Source: Polaribacter sp. (GTDB lineage: Bacteria > Bacteroidota > Bacteroidia > Flavobacteriales > Flavobacteriaceae). From it: DNA of 64,000 bases. The notes below the pieces were generated by a model. That model made no database searches. It saw nothing but the letters and a program-made list of their open reading frames with translations, and was not told the origin of the DNA. Position numbers and translations under genes: made by a program. Below are positions 1 to 8,092 of this stretch, in pieces (the first letter of the stretch is position 1; every line of letters starts with the position of its first letter). Location: assembly GCA_029250685.1 (NCBI GenBank), contig JAQXEU010000060.1:1-64000 (forward strand), given 5' to 3'.

Positions 1-16
1 GCAAAAGCATAAAAAA

Positions 17-424
17 ATGGAAGAAAAAAAAGTAACACCAAGAGGCGCATATCCACATGTAAAAGTTGTGGGAGATTTTATTTTTGTATCAGGAACAAGT
101 TCTCGTAGACCAGATAACACCATTGCAGGAGTTGATATTATTGACGAAATGGGAACCAAGTATTTAAATGCAGAAACGCAAACGAGAGAAGTCTTAAATA
201 ACATCGATAAAAACTTGCAAAAAGTAGGTGCGAGCATAAAAGATGTTGTTGATGTTTCTACATTTTTAGTAAATATGAACGATTTTGCAGGATATAATAA
301 AGCCTATGCAGAATTTTTTGACAAGGAAACTGGACCGGCAAGAACCACCGTTGCGGTACATCAATTACCACACCCAGATTTGGTAGTGGAAATTAAAGTG
401 ACGGCTTTTAAGAAAATAGACTAG
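17..424 (+). CDS. RidA/YjgF-family protein, probable 2-aminomuconate deaminase
   Basis: This 135-residue protein is a single RidA (YjgF/Rid) domain. The family arginine in GPART (Arg109) and the glutamate in VVEIKV (Glu125), which bind the substrate carboxylate and activate water in RidA enzymes, are both present. RidA homologues hydrolyse enamines and imines; one branch deaminates 2-aminomuconate to 4-oxalocrotonate in aerobic 3-hydroxyanthranilate and 2-aminophenol degradation. The downstream genes supply the three preceding steps of that pathway, so aminomuconate deaminase is the likely role. Generic imine deaminase activity cannot be excluded. It is the first gene fully inside the window, and the operon probably begins further upstream. 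The stop codon touches a purine-rich repeat. Confidence 0.82.
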   Translation: MEEKKVTPRGAYPHVKVVGDFIFVSGTSSRRPDNTIAGVDIIDEMGTKYLNAETQTREVLNNIDKNLQKVGASIKDVVDVSTFLVNMNDFAGYNKAYAEFFDKETGPARTTVAVHQLPHPDLVVEIKVTAFKKID

Positions 425-475
425 AGAAACAAGAGTCAAGAGACAAGACTGATCGTCTATATTCTTGGTTCTCTT
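424..475. repeat. Purine-rich imperfect inverted repeat (solo copy)
   Basis: Directly after the ridA stop lies a purine-rich run, AAGAGTCAAGAGACAAGA near 431-448, followed by a pyrimidine counterpart, TCTTGGTTCTCTT at 463-475, giving an imperfect hairpin. The segment shares TCAAGAGACAAGA and the start GAAACAAGA with the arms that enclose the four-helix-bundle gene at 18.6-19.05 kb. It is best read as an ORF-less copy of the same repeat family. Its function is unknown. Confidence 0.55.
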
Positions 476-523
476 ATCTGTGATAAAAAACTACATAAAC
501 GAAAATGAATTTGAAAATAATAA

Positions 524-1342
524 ATGATTAAATTTTTCCGACATATTCGTAAATCACTCCTTATGGAAAACAAAACTTCTAAGTATTTTAAATACGCTAT
601 TGGAGAAATTGTGTTGGTGGTGATTGGTATTTTAATAGCATTGCAAATCAACATCTGGAATGAACAAAAAAAAGAACAAAAAATAGTCGAATCTTATTTA
701 AAGAACCTTGTAGTAGATTTGAATGAAGATATTAAAATGACAGAAAGTTTAGTAGTACGTATAAAATATAAAGTATTGTACATAGATAAACTTGCAACTT
801 TTTTTAGAAACAAAGACATAAAAGAATTAGATAATTTAGAGGTTTTTTATGAGGCTTATGACAATTATGGTTACAAACCTTTTACTTGGTATAAAAGTAC
901 TATAGACGAAATAAAAAATTCTGGTAGTTTAAAATTGATAAAAAATGATTCGCTACGAAAACAAATCAATCAATACTATGCATTAACAGATCATTTAGAC
1001 CAGGATTTTATTAATGATAGTGAAACTGCAACATCATTACGTACGTCTTTATTTAATATTGTAAATACAAATTACCCTAACCGAAAAGATCTAATAGACA
1101 CCTTAAATCTATCCTACAAAAAAAGTGATAAGTCAATATTTACAAATTCCAAAGTTTATAAAGAGGCAAGAAAAAACAATTTTAAATTGCTTACAAATGA
1201 TATCAATGATATTCATGTGTTTGTAAATAATTTATTTCGATATAATAATTTATTAAATGTCAGGTACAAAAGCGAATTTCCTAGATTAATAAAAATGGGG
1301 GAAAATATAATTGAATCTATTGAAAAAGAATACAATGATTAA
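524..1342 (+). CDS. DUF6090 family membrane protein
   Basis: The 272-residue product opens with a short basic amphipathic stretch (FFRHIRKSLL), then ENKTSKYFKYAIGE and one hydrophobic segment at about residues 26-42 (IVLVVIGILIALQI) followed by NIWNEQKKE. This N-terminal block is the hallmark of the DUF6090 family, which is abundant and multicopy in Flavobacteriaceae and has no known function. The remaining ~225 residues are charged, helical and presumably soluble. It lies between the deaminase and dehydrogenase genes of the kynurenine operon, where it has no obvious biochemical role, so it looks like an intercalated accessory gene. It may be cotranscribed, with 13 nt to the next start. Confidence 0.8.
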   Translation: MIKFFRHIRKSLLMENKTSKYFKYAIGEIVLVVIGILIALQINIWNEQKKEQKIVESYLKNLVVDLNEDIKMTESLVVRIKYKVLYIDKLATFFRNKDIKELDNLEVFYEAYDNYGYKPFTWYKSTIDEIKNSGSLKLIKNDSLRKQINQYYALTDHLDQDFINDSETATSLRTSLFNIVNTNYPNRKDLIDTLNLSYKKSDKSIFTNSKVYKEARKNNFKLLTNDINDIHVFVNNLFRYNNLLNVRYKSEFPRLIKMGENIIESIEKEYND

Positions 1343-1355
1343 ATTTTAAAGCTAA

Positions 1356-2795
1356 ATGAATATCCAAAACTACATCAACGGAGATTATCAATTGCCAATA
1401 TCTAATGAGTATGTTGATAATTACAATCCGTCAAACGGAGAAGTCTATGGCAAGATTCCGAATTCGAATACTGAAGATATTGAGTATGCGTATAATTCTG
1501 CCAAATCTGCTTTTAGAAGTTGGTCTAAAACAACACTAGAAGAAAGAAGTAGAATTCTAATTAAGATTTCTGAATTATTAGAAGCAAATTTAGAGCGTTT
1601 TGCAAAAGCAGAAAGTATTGACAACGGAAAACCTTTAAGTCTAGCAACGTCGATTGATATTCCTAGAGCCGCAAGTAATTTTCGTTTCTTCGGAAATGCC
1701 ATTACGCAGTTTGCATCAGAATCTCATGAAAGTGTTGGTTTAAATGCTGTGAATTTTACATTGCGTCAACCTTTAGGAGTTGTCGGTTGTATTTCACCTT
1801 GGAATTTACCATTGTATTTATTTACATGGAAAATAGCTCCAGCAATCGCAGCAGGGAATTGCGTAATTGCAAAGCCAAGCGAGGTAACTCCAATGACAGC
1901 TTATTTATTAGGAAAGATTTGTACTGAAGCTGGTTTGCCAAAAGGTGTGTTGAATATTGTTCACGGATTAGGAACCACAACAGGTCAAGCAATTGTAGAA
2001 CACCCAAACATCAAAGCAATATCATTTACAGGCGGAACTTCAACGGGAGCAAATATTGCCAGAGTTGCAGCGCCAATGTTTAAGAAATTGTCATTAGAAT
2101 TAGGTGGTAAAAATCCGAACATTATTTTTTCAGATTGCGATTATGATAAAATGTTAGAAACCACTGTGCGTTCTTCTTTTGCCAATCAAGGTCAGATATG
2201 TTTATGTGGAAGTAGGATTTTTGTGGAAGCATCAATTTATGAGAAGTTTAAAAAAGACTTTGTTCAGAAAGTAAAACAATTAAAAGTTGGTCACCCTTTA
2301 GATGCATCAACAAATATTGGAGCTTTGGTTTCAAAACCACATTTAGAAAAAGTAGAATCGTATATTAAAATTGCTGAAGACGAAGGCGGAAAAATTTTAT
2401 GTGGAGGTTTAGAAGTAACCGTTGAAGGTTTTGAAAACGGTTATTACTTACAACCAACTGTAATTGAAGTGCAAAATAATTCGTGTAGAATCAATCAAGA
2501 AGAAGTATTTGGACCAGTAGTAACAATCATGCCCTTTACAACAGATAAAGAAGTGTTGCGTTTAGCAAACGATGTTAAATATGGATTGTCAGCAACATTA
2601 TGGACAAATAATTTAAATAGAACCATGCAATTCTCACAAAAATTACAAACCGGAATTGTTTGGGTAAATATTTGGATGCTACGTGATTTAAGAACTCCAT
2701 TTGGAGGAGCAAAAGAATCAGGAGTTGGAAGAGAAGGTGGTTTTGAAGCGTTACGTTTCTTTACTGAACCAAAAAACATTTGTATTAAATATTAA
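1356..2795 (+). CDS. nbaE: Aldehyde dehydrogenase, probable 2-aminomuconate 6-semialdehyde dehydrogenase
   Basis: A full-length NAD(P)-dependent aldehyde dehydrogenase of 479 residues. The cofactor motif FTGGTSTG (~224-231), general-base glutamate in LSLELGGK (Glu248) and nucleophilic cysteine in NQGQIC (Cys282) are all intact. ALDH8-type enzymes oxidise 2-aminomuconate 6-semialdehyde to 2-aminomuconate, and the neighbouring decarboxylase and deaminase genes make that the expected substrate. Related hydroxymuconic semialdehyde dehydrogenases have the same architecture, so the substrate is assigned from context. It is followed after 6 nt by a small TPR gene and is probably cotranscribed with the whole operon. 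Confidence 0.88.
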   Translation: MNIQNYINGDYQLPISNEYVDNYNPSNGEVYGKIPNSNTEDIEYAYNSAKSAFRSWSKTTLEERSRILIKISELLEANLERFAKAESIDNGKPLSLATSIDIPRAASNFRFFGNAITQFASESHESVGLNAVNFTLRQPLGVVGCISPWNLPLYLFTWKIAPAIAAGNCVIAKPSEVTPMTAYLLGKICTEAGLPKGVLNIVHGLGTTTGQAIVEHPNIKAISFTGGTSTGANIARVAAPMFKKLSLELGGKNPNIIFSDCDYDKMLETTVRSSFANQGQICLCGSRIFVEASIYEKFKKDFVQKVKQLKVGHPLDASTNIGALVSKPHLEKVESYIKIAEDEGGKILCGGLEVTVEGFENGYYLQPTVIEVQNNSCRINQEEVFGPVVTIMPFTTDKEVLRLANDVKYGLSATLWTNNLNRTMQFSQKLQTGIVWVNIWMLRDLRTPFGGAKESGVGREGGFEALRFFTEPKNICIKY

Positions 2796-2801
2796 TTTTT
2801 C

Positions 2802-3140
2802 ATGAAGTTGAAAAAAGGAAAGCTAGAAGTGCAAATACTACAGTTTAAAGAAGCAATAGATACCTTTACTAAAGTTTTAGAATTAGATAAGCAAAGTAAA
2901 ACAGCTAGATTAAGCAGAGCTTATATATATACTTTAACTAAAGAGAATACTAAATCTATTGAAGATTATACATATGCTATTGAAAATTTTAAAAACATAA
3001 ACGGGGAGGTTTATTATTTTAGAGCTTTGGCATATTTTAATAGTAAGCAAACTCAGTTGGGTTGTATTGACATTGATAAAGCAAAACAAATAGGATATAA
3101 AATTCCTTCAGAAATTGATGATAAAATTTGTAAAAATTAA
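2802..3140 (+). CDS. Small TPR-repeat protein
   Basis: A 112-residue protein of about two and a half tetratricopeptide repeats; FKEAIDTFTKVLELD and NTKSIEDYTYAIENFKN fit the TPR helix pattern. There is no signal peptide or membrane segment, so it is predicted cytoplasmic. TPRs mediate protein-protein contacts; no partner is evident. It is squeezed between the aldehyde dehydrogenase (6 nt upstream) and the SDR (3 nt downstream). The lack of an N-terminal leader or cap suggests it could be the remnant of a longer secreted TPR protein. No catabolic role can be assigned. Confidence 0.7.
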   Translation: MKLKKGKLEVQILQFKEAIDTFTKVLELDKQSKTARLSRAYIYTLTKENTKSIEDYTYAIENFKNINGEVYYFRALAYFNSKQTQLGCIDIDKAKQIGYKIPSEIDDKICKN

Positions 3141-3143
3141 GAA

Positions 3144-3920
3144 ATGAACTTTAATATAGAAAACAAAAACGCATTAGTTTGCGGTAGTACACAGGGAATA
3201 GGAAAAGCAACTGCAATTGCATTGGCAAATGAAGGTGTAAATGTAACCTTAATAGCAAGAAATGAAGAGAAGTTAAAAGCGGTGTTGGCAGAATTGCCAA
3301 AAGCCAATCAATGTCATGGTTATTTGGTAGCTGATTTTTCTGAACCAGAAGCATTAAAAAAAGCATTAGAAACTACAGATTTAAAGTTTCATATTTTAAT
3401 AAATAATACGGGTGGTCCAAAAGGAGGAGATTTACTTTCTGCAACTTCAACTGATTTGATTAATGCATTTCAGATGCATATAGTTTGTAATCAGATTTTA
3501 ACTCAATCTGTAGTTCCATTTATGAAATCAGAAAAATTTGGTAGAATTATCAATGTGATTTCAACCTCTGTAAAAGAACCGATTCCAGGTTTAGGAGTTT
3601 CAAATACCATTAGAAATGCTGTTGGTAATTGGGCAAAAACATTGGCGTCAGAATTAGGTCAGTTTCAAATTACGGTAAATAATGTCTTGCCAGGCTTTAC
3701 TGATACCGCACGTTTAGATCAAATTATTAAAATCAAATCACAAAAAGCAAATACATCAGAAGCAGAAATGGAACAAATTATGAAAAGCTATGTTCCTGCT
3801 GCTCGATTTGCAAAACCCGAAGAAACTGCTGCTGCTGTAACTTTTCTGGCTAGTGATCAAGCAAGTTATATCAATGGAATTAACTTGCCAGTTGATGGTG
3901 GAAGAACAAAATCTTTGTAA
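3144..3920 (+). CDS. SDR-family oxidoreductase with non-canonical active site
   Basis: A 258-residue Rossmann-fold short-chain dehydrogenase/reductase. The cofactor motif reads GSTQGIGKA (~14-22), NNTGG (~90) replaces the usual NNAG, and the C-terminus has the INGINLPVDGG signature. The catalytic YxxxK tetrad element is absent: the equivalent position reads SNTIR, so Tyr is replaced by Ser and Lys by Arg. This matches the BKR-like SDR subgroup known to lack a perfect catalytic tetrad. It lies directly upstream of the 3-hydroxyanthranilate dioxygenase gene, so a role in the catabolic pathway is plausible but unproven. Confidence 0.85.
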   Translation: MNFNIENKNALVCGSTQGIGKATAIALANEGVNVTLIARNEEKLKAVLAELPKANQCHGYLVADFSEPEALKKALETTDLKFHILINNTGGPKGGDLLSATSTDLINAFQMHIVCNQILTQSVVPFMKSEKFGRIINVISTSVKEPIPGLGVSNTIRNAVGNWAKTLASELGQFQITVNNVLPGFTDTARLDQIIKIKSQKANTSEAEMEQIMKSYVPAARFAKPEETAAAVTFLASDQASYINGINLPVDGGRTKSL

Positions 3921-3921
3921 A

Positions 3922-3953
3922 TTGTCTAAAAATCCAACAATCTAAAATTCTAA
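3922..3953. repeat. Short AT-rich repeat of TCTAAAAATC units
   Basis: The gap between the SDR gene and nbaC consists of imperfect repeated units of the type TCTAAAAATCCAACAATCTA. The same unit recurs downstream of htpG at 43530-43563. It is a dispersed intergenic micro-repeat of unknown function. Confidence 0.4.
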
Positions 3954-3956
3954 AAC

Positions 3957-4478
3957 ATGAGCAAATTAGTACAACCTTTAAATTTTAAAAAATGGATTGA
4001 TGAACATCGTCATTTATTAAAGCCACCTGTTGGTAATAAATGTGTTTGGGATAATGGTGAATATATTGTGATGGTTGTTGGTGGTCCAAATTCTAGAAAG
4101 GATTATCATTATAACGAAACGCCAGAATTCTTTTATCAAGTAGAAGGTGATATGATTTTGAAAATTATAGTTGATGGAAAATCGCAAGATGTAGCAATTA
4201 ACGAAGGAGATATTTATTTACTACCAGCAAAAGTGCCACATTCACCACAACGAAAAGCAAATACCGTTGGTTTGGTGATCGAATATCCGCGTTCTGAAGG
4301 AATGTTAGACGCGTTAGAGTGGTATTGCGAAAATTGTGGAAATCAATTGTATAGAGAGCCATTTGCATTGGATAACATTGAAACAGATATGCCAGTTATT
4401 TTTGATAACTATTATTCTGACAAAGAAAAGTGTAAATGTTCTAAATGTGCAACTGTAATGGAGGCGCCAAAAAAGTAA
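3957..4478 (+). CDS. nbaC: 3-hydroxyanthranilate 3,4-dioxygenase
   Basis: A 173-residue cupin extradiol-type dioxygenase that opens 3-hydroxyanthranilate to 2-amino-3-carboxymuconate 6-semialdehyde using Fe(II) and O2. The iron ligands His51, Glu57 (HYNETPE) and His95 (VPHSP) occupy the positions known from bacterial enzymes. The C-terminal rubredoxin-like second metal site is present as Cys124-x2-Cys127 and Cys161-x2-Cys164. Length and motifs match the bacterial HAO type. The decarboxylase for its product is encoded about 900 bp downstream. Confidence 0.96.
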   Translation: MSKLVQPLNFKKWIDEHRHLLKPPVGNKCVWDNGEYIVMVVGGPNSRKDYHYNETPEFFYQVEGDMILKIIVDGKSQDVAINEGDIYLLPAKVPHSPQRKANTVGLVIEYPRSEGMLDALEWYCENCGNQLYREPFALDNIETDMPVIFDNYYSDKEKCKCSKCATVMEAPKK

Positions 4479-4486
4479 GTAGTATA

Positions 4487-5377
4487 ATGAAACTAAAAAA
4501 TAAGAAAAGAAGATATATAAAATATGTATTAGTTTCATTATTAGTGATGATTATAGTTCTACTGAATTCTTGTTTGACAATGAGAAGTAGTACACAATCG
4601 ATTGTTAAAGCTTATGAGAAAAAAGGATTTACTCCAATAATAAAAAAGGTTTTATTTGAAGGGAAATCTCTTAGGTATTTGATGAGTGAAACGTATGATA
4701 AAGAAAAACCTACTATTTTATTTGTTCATGGAGCACCTGGTTCATTAAGTGATTTTAATACTTATTTACAGGATACTATATTAAGGAGTAAAGCAAATTT
4801 AGTGGCAATTGACAGACTGGGTTATGGATATTCAAACTTTGGGAAATCAGAAACACTTATATCCAAGCAATCTAAAAGTATAGAGAAATTGACAAGTTTA
4901 TTTGATATAAAAAAGACAATTTTAGTTGGTTGGTCATTTGGAGGATCTATTGTTGGAGAAATGGGAATCATGAATAAGTATTATCATACAATTATGGTTG
5001 CGCCAGCAGTTTCACCAGAAGATGAAAAACATTTTTGGATGGGAAATTTTGCTCATTGGAAATTAACAAAATGGATGGTTCCAAAGGTTTTTGTAGTTGC
5101 AGAAGCAGAAAAAAGAATGCATGCAGAAGAATTGCGTAGATTAGATCCTCTGTGGAAACGATCAAAGACACCAATAACATATTATCATGGGACAAAAGAT
5201 TGGATTGTTCCATTTGAAAATCTGGCATTTTTAAAATCAAAAATGCCAGAAAGCATGCTGCAAACAATAACAGTTGAAGATGCAAGTCATTTTATTTTGT
5301 TTAAAAACTATAAAATGATACAATTAAAACTATTGTCTTTACTTGAGACACTCTCTCAAGAAAAAAACAATCTATAG
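4487..5377 (+). CDS. Alpha/beta-hydrolase lipoprotein
   Basis: The 296-residue product begins with a basic n-region and a hydrophobic stretch ending in a lipobox (LLNSC), so it is a predicted lipoprotein. The alpha/beta-hydrolase core shows HGAPG (oxyanion region), nucleophile elbow GWSFGG, acid in TKDWIVPF and catalytic histidine in DASHF. The ATG at 4487 is preferred because it gives a proper signal peptide; an in-frame codon at 4445 would start inside nbaC. Substrate is unknown. Its envelope location makes a direct step in the cytoplasmic aminomuconate pathway unlikely despite its position between nbaC and nbaD; ester or amide hydrolysis outside the inner membrane is more plausible. Confidence 0.82.
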   Translation: MKLKNKKRRYIKYVLVSLLVMIIVLLNSCLTMRSSTQSIVKAYEKKGFTPIIKKVLFEGKSLRYLMSETYDKEKPTILFVHGAPGSLSDFNTYLQDTILRSKANLVAIDRLGYGYSNFGKSETLISKQSKSIEKLTSLFDIKKTILVGWSFGGSIVGEMGIMNKYYHTIMVAPAVSPEDEKHFWMGNFAHWKLTKWMVPKVFVVAEAEKRMHAEELRRLDPLWKRSKTPITYYHGTKDWIVPFENLAFLKSKMPESMLQTITVEDASHFILFKNYKMIQLKLLSLLETLSQEKNNL

Positions 5378-5388
5378 AAAATTTAAAC

Positions 5389-6474
5389 ATGACAAAAAGA
5401 AGATTACGTATAAACGGGCATTCACATTTATTGCCATACCCAGAGCAAATTCCGCAATTTATGAAAGACAAGGAAATTTTTTGGGTTGATGATGAACGTA
5501 AACATATGTTGCAAAAAGGATGGAAACGCCCAGTGACAGATTCGAGTTTTTTCTTAGATGAAAAATTAGCTTGGATGGAGAAAAATCGTTTAGATCATGC
5601 TGTGGTGTTAAACTTGTCTCAATTATATGGAAACGGGTTGCGGTTAGAAGAAATGAAAAAAGCGTTGCGTTTTCAAAATGACTTTAACGCCAAAGTACAA
5701 CACGATCATCCATCAAAATTCACATGTGGATTTGTTGTTCATCCTGGATTTATTCAAGGAGCTTTATGGGAAATGGAACGTTGTGTAGTAGAATTAGGTT
5801 TAAAAGTTTTGTGTTTGCCGACACATTTTATGGATTCTATTGGGCAATGGCGTTGTGTTTTTGATAAAGAAAATGATCCAATTTTTGAATTGGCAAATAA
5901 ATACAAATTAGCGATTGAAATTCATCCTTATGATGGAGATAAAATGATAAAATTAGAAAACACCAATTGGCGTTTTCATTTAATTTGGATGTTAGCTCAA
6001 TGTGGTGATGCATATCATTTTTATACCTTAAACGGAATGCAAGAACGCTTCCCGAATATCAGAACTTGTTTTGCACATGGTGGACAATTAGCACAAATGA
6101 ATTTAGGAAGAAGAATTCAAGGTTTTGACGGAAGGCCAGATTTATTTGAAGGAAAAACACATCCAAGAAAAGCAGTTGGACACCCAAATATTTATTTCGA
6201 CACGTTAGTTCACGATACTGATTCTTTAAAGTTAATGATTGATAGACAGGGTTCAAATCAGGTTATCATGGGGTTAGATGATCCGTATCCATTAGGAGAA
6301 ATGGAAAGTGATGCGCAATCTTCGTATCCTGGAAAATTATTGGATTTAGCAATTGAGCGTAACTTAATTAACGAACAAGAATATCATGAGATTTGGGAAG
6401 ACAATACATTACGCTGGCTTTTTGGAGAAGATGAACAAGCTAAAAAAGATTTAGTAAATAAGATTTTATCTTAA
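5389..6474 (+). CDS. nbaD: 2-amino-3-carboxymuconate-6-semialdehyde decarboxylase (ACMSD), amidohydrolase family
   Basis: A 361-residue TIM-barrel metal-dependent decarboxylase. Zinc ligands are visible as the N-terminal HxH (His11, His13 in INGHSH), His179 (IEIHPYD) and an aspartate in MGLDDPYP. ACMSD removes CO2 from the ring-cleavage product of 3-hydroxyanthranilate dioxygenase, steering carbon to 2-aminomuconate rather than quinolinate and NAD. With nbaC, nbaE and the RidA deaminase it completes four consecutive steps in this operon. It is the last gene of the operon and is followed at once by a strong terminator. Confidence 0.93.
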   Translation: MTKRRLRINGHSHLLPYPEQIPQFMKDKEIFWVDDERKHMLQKGWKRPVTDSSFFLDEKLAWMEKNRLDHAVVLNLSQLYGNGLRLEEMKKALRFQNDFNAKVQHDHPSKFTCGFVVHPGFIQGALWEMERCVVELGLKVLCLPTHFMDSIGQWRCVFDKENDPIFELANKYKLAIEIHPYDGDKMIKLENTNWRFHLIWMLAQCGDAYHFYTLNGMQERFPNIRTCFAHGGQLAQMNLGRRIQGFDGRPDLFEGKTHPRKAVGHPNIYFDTLVHDTDSLKLMIDRQGSNQVIMGLDDPYPLGEMESDAQSSYPGKLLDLAIERNLINEQEYHEIWEDNTLRWLFGEDEQAKKDLVNKILS

Positions 6475-6476
6475 AT

Positions 6477-6509
6477 AAAAAAAGCTTCACAATTTGTGAA
6501 GCTTTTTTT
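6477..6509. terminator. Bidirectional intrinsic terminator
   Basis: A hairpin with AAGCTTCACA and its complement TGTGAAGCTT, flanked by A and T runs on both sides. It lies between the convergent nbaD and YceI-like genes and can serve both strands. Confidence 0.9.
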
Positions 6510-6527
6510 ATGTTTTAAATACGCTTT

Positions 6528-7151
6528 CTATTGAAAGACAGAAGTAATATTGATTTCAACTTCACTCCAGGTTTTTGAAATCCCGTCAGCAGCTTTATGT
6601 AATTCTTTACAGATAGCATTCAAAGATTTAATTGCGTCTTGGGCGTTCCAATTTTCTAAATTCATCGTTGCATTTAACTTGAATTCATTTCCGATTAAAG
6701 TATAGGTAAAAGGTAAATCAGCAGTGACTCCGTTCATTGTTATTGAAGCGATTCCTGTTGTATCATCAGATAATGTTAATTTCCCGGACAATAATTTTGT
6801 GTTATCCATTACACCAAAGAAAAATTTACGTAATTTAAAATCTCTGTCAGATAAATTTGAAAAAATACTACTTACTGGAATTGCAAATTCAGCATTTTGA
6901 ATTGCTTCTTTTGCAGAGTCTCCTTCACCATTTTTTGTGATGTTTACCTTCTTGAACTCTCCTTTAACAGCAATTTTATCAGTTGTTTTATATGCGGTCC
7001 AACCTATTGAGTTTTTTGCTGTTTTTAAAGAAAAAGCTGCTGCTTTCACTTCTTTTTTCTTTGTTACTTTCTTTTTCTCTTCAGACTTACAAGAAGTTAT
7101 TTGAAATGAAATTGATAATAATAATGTAATAAATAATAATTTTCTCATCAT
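6528..7151 (-). CDS. YceI-like lipoprotein
   Basis: A 207-residue predicted lipoprotein: the signal peptide ends in a lipobox (QITSC), followed by a Lys-rich linker. The remainder resembles the YceI lipocalin-like fold, with NSIGWTAYKTTDKIAVKGEF near the start and a mature pattern of alternating beta strands. YceI proteins bind isoprenoid or other lipid ligands in the periplasm. It is the last gene of a long minus-strand operon (rsfS to here), 7 nt after the ACBP gene. The lipid-related neighbours (psd, cdsA, ACBP) fit an envelope lipid role, but the ligand is unknown. Confidence 0.75.
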   Translation of the reverse strand: MMRKLLFITLLLSISFQITSCKSEEKKKVTKKKEVKAAAFSLKTAKNSIGWTAYKTTDKIAVKGEFKKVNITKNGEGDSAKEAIQNAEFAIPVSSIFSNLSDRDFKLRKFFFGVMDNTKLLSGKLTLSDDTTGIASITMNGVTADLPFTYTLIGNEFKLNATMNLENWNAQDAIKSLNAICKELHKAADGISKTWSEVEINITSVFQ

Positions 7152-7158
7152 AAAATTT

Positions 7159-7422
7159 TTATAACTGTTTCACTATTTTGACGTATTCCTTTTTTGCATT
7201 TTCGATAGACATTCCTCTAAGTTGAATCCAAGCATTTAGTTTAAAACCGTTTCTTAAATCTAATTCGTCGGTTTCTATAAATGCAGGATTGTTATCACCA
7301 TAAGTTGCTTGTTTGTAATAAGCATAAAGCTTAAGCATAATGTCTGGAGCAAATTCATCTTGAGACAAACTAGAAACTATTTTATAAGCATCTTGAAATT
7401 GTATGTCAATTGATTTACTCAT
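7159..7422 (-). CDS. Acyl-CoA-binding protein (ACBP)
   Basis: An 87-residue single-domain ACBP, the standard length for this four-helix protein. The core signature is visible: LKLYAYYKQATYGD, followed by KLNAWIQLRGMS (KxxAW). ACBPs bind long-chain acyl-CoA esters and buffer or deliver them to acyltransferases. The gene is common in eukaryotes and patchy in bacteria. It lies 2 nt after psd and in the same operon as cdsA, so an acyl-CoA handling role in phospholipid metabolism is likely. Confidence 0.92.
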   Translation of the reverse strand: MSKSIDIQFQDAYKIVSSLSQDEFAPDIMLKLYAYYKQATYGDNNPAFIETDELDLRNGFKLNAWIQLRGMSIENAKKEYVKIVKQL

Positions 7423-7424
7423 TC

Positions 7425-8075
7425 TTATTTATGTGCAACTATTTGTTCTCCTCCTTTAACTTTATCACCGATTTTAACATCGATTTTAGTGTTTAAAGGT
7501 AAAAATAAATCTACTCTCGAACCAAATTTAATAAACCCAGCGTCAGTTCCTTGAACAACCTCTTGTCCTTCTTCAGCATAATTTACAATTCGTTTAGCTA
7601 ATGCACCGGCAATTTGCCTGTATAAAACTTGCCCAAATACTTCATTTTCTATAACAATTGTAGTTCTTTCATTTTCAGTTGATGCTTTTGGATGCCAAGC
7701 AACTAAATATTTTCCCGGATGATATTTACTGTATTTTACTTTTCCACTTAAAGCGTAACGAGTAACGTGAACGTTTAATGGAGACATAAAAATAGAAACT
7801 TGAAGACGTTTGTCTTTGAAAAATTCAGGTTCTTCTACCTCTTCAATTACAACAACTTTTCCATCCACAGGTGCAATAATTTGACTATCGTTAATTGTTG
7901 TATTTCTATTTGGGTTTCTGAAAAACTGTAGCACAATAACATACAATAAAATTAATGCGATTTGAATTGATTTTGTAAGCCAATCGATGTCGATAAATTT
8001 CTCTGCTAATAAAATCCCAGCAACAATAATTAAAGATGTTACAGTAATAATTTTAAATCCTTCTTTATGAAACAT
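7425..8075 (-). CDS. psd: Phosphatidylserine decarboxylase family protein, short type
   Basis: A 216-residue decarboxylase of the short, self-processing type. It has an N-terminal membrane region of two hydrophobic segments (~10-50), the conserved FMSPLNVHVTR block (~95) and the processing site FGSRVD near residue 182, where the serine after glycine becomes the pyruvoyl prosthetic group. It converts phosphatidylserine to phosphatidylethanolamine, the dominant flavobacterial phospholipid. cdsA, which supplies CDP-diacylglycerol, is immediately upstream in the same operon. Confidence 0.93.
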   Translation of the reverse strand: MFHKEGFKIITVTSLIIVAGILLAEKFIDIDWLTKSIQIALILLYVIVLQFFRNPNRNTTINDSQIIAPVDGKVVVIEEVEEPEFFKDKRLQVSIFMSPLNVHVTRYALSGKVKYSKYHPGKYLVAWHPKASTENERTTIVIENEVFGQVLYRQIAGALAKRIVNYAEEGQEVVQGTDAGFIKFGSRVDLFLPLNTKIDVKIGDKVKGGEQIVAHK

Positions 8076-8092
8076 AAATGTTCAGTTTTTTT

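Noticed and set aside
457..654. Minus-strand open frame of 65 codons over the DUF6090 gene start
   Set aside because: It is antisense to a recognisable family N-terminus and has no homologous motif.
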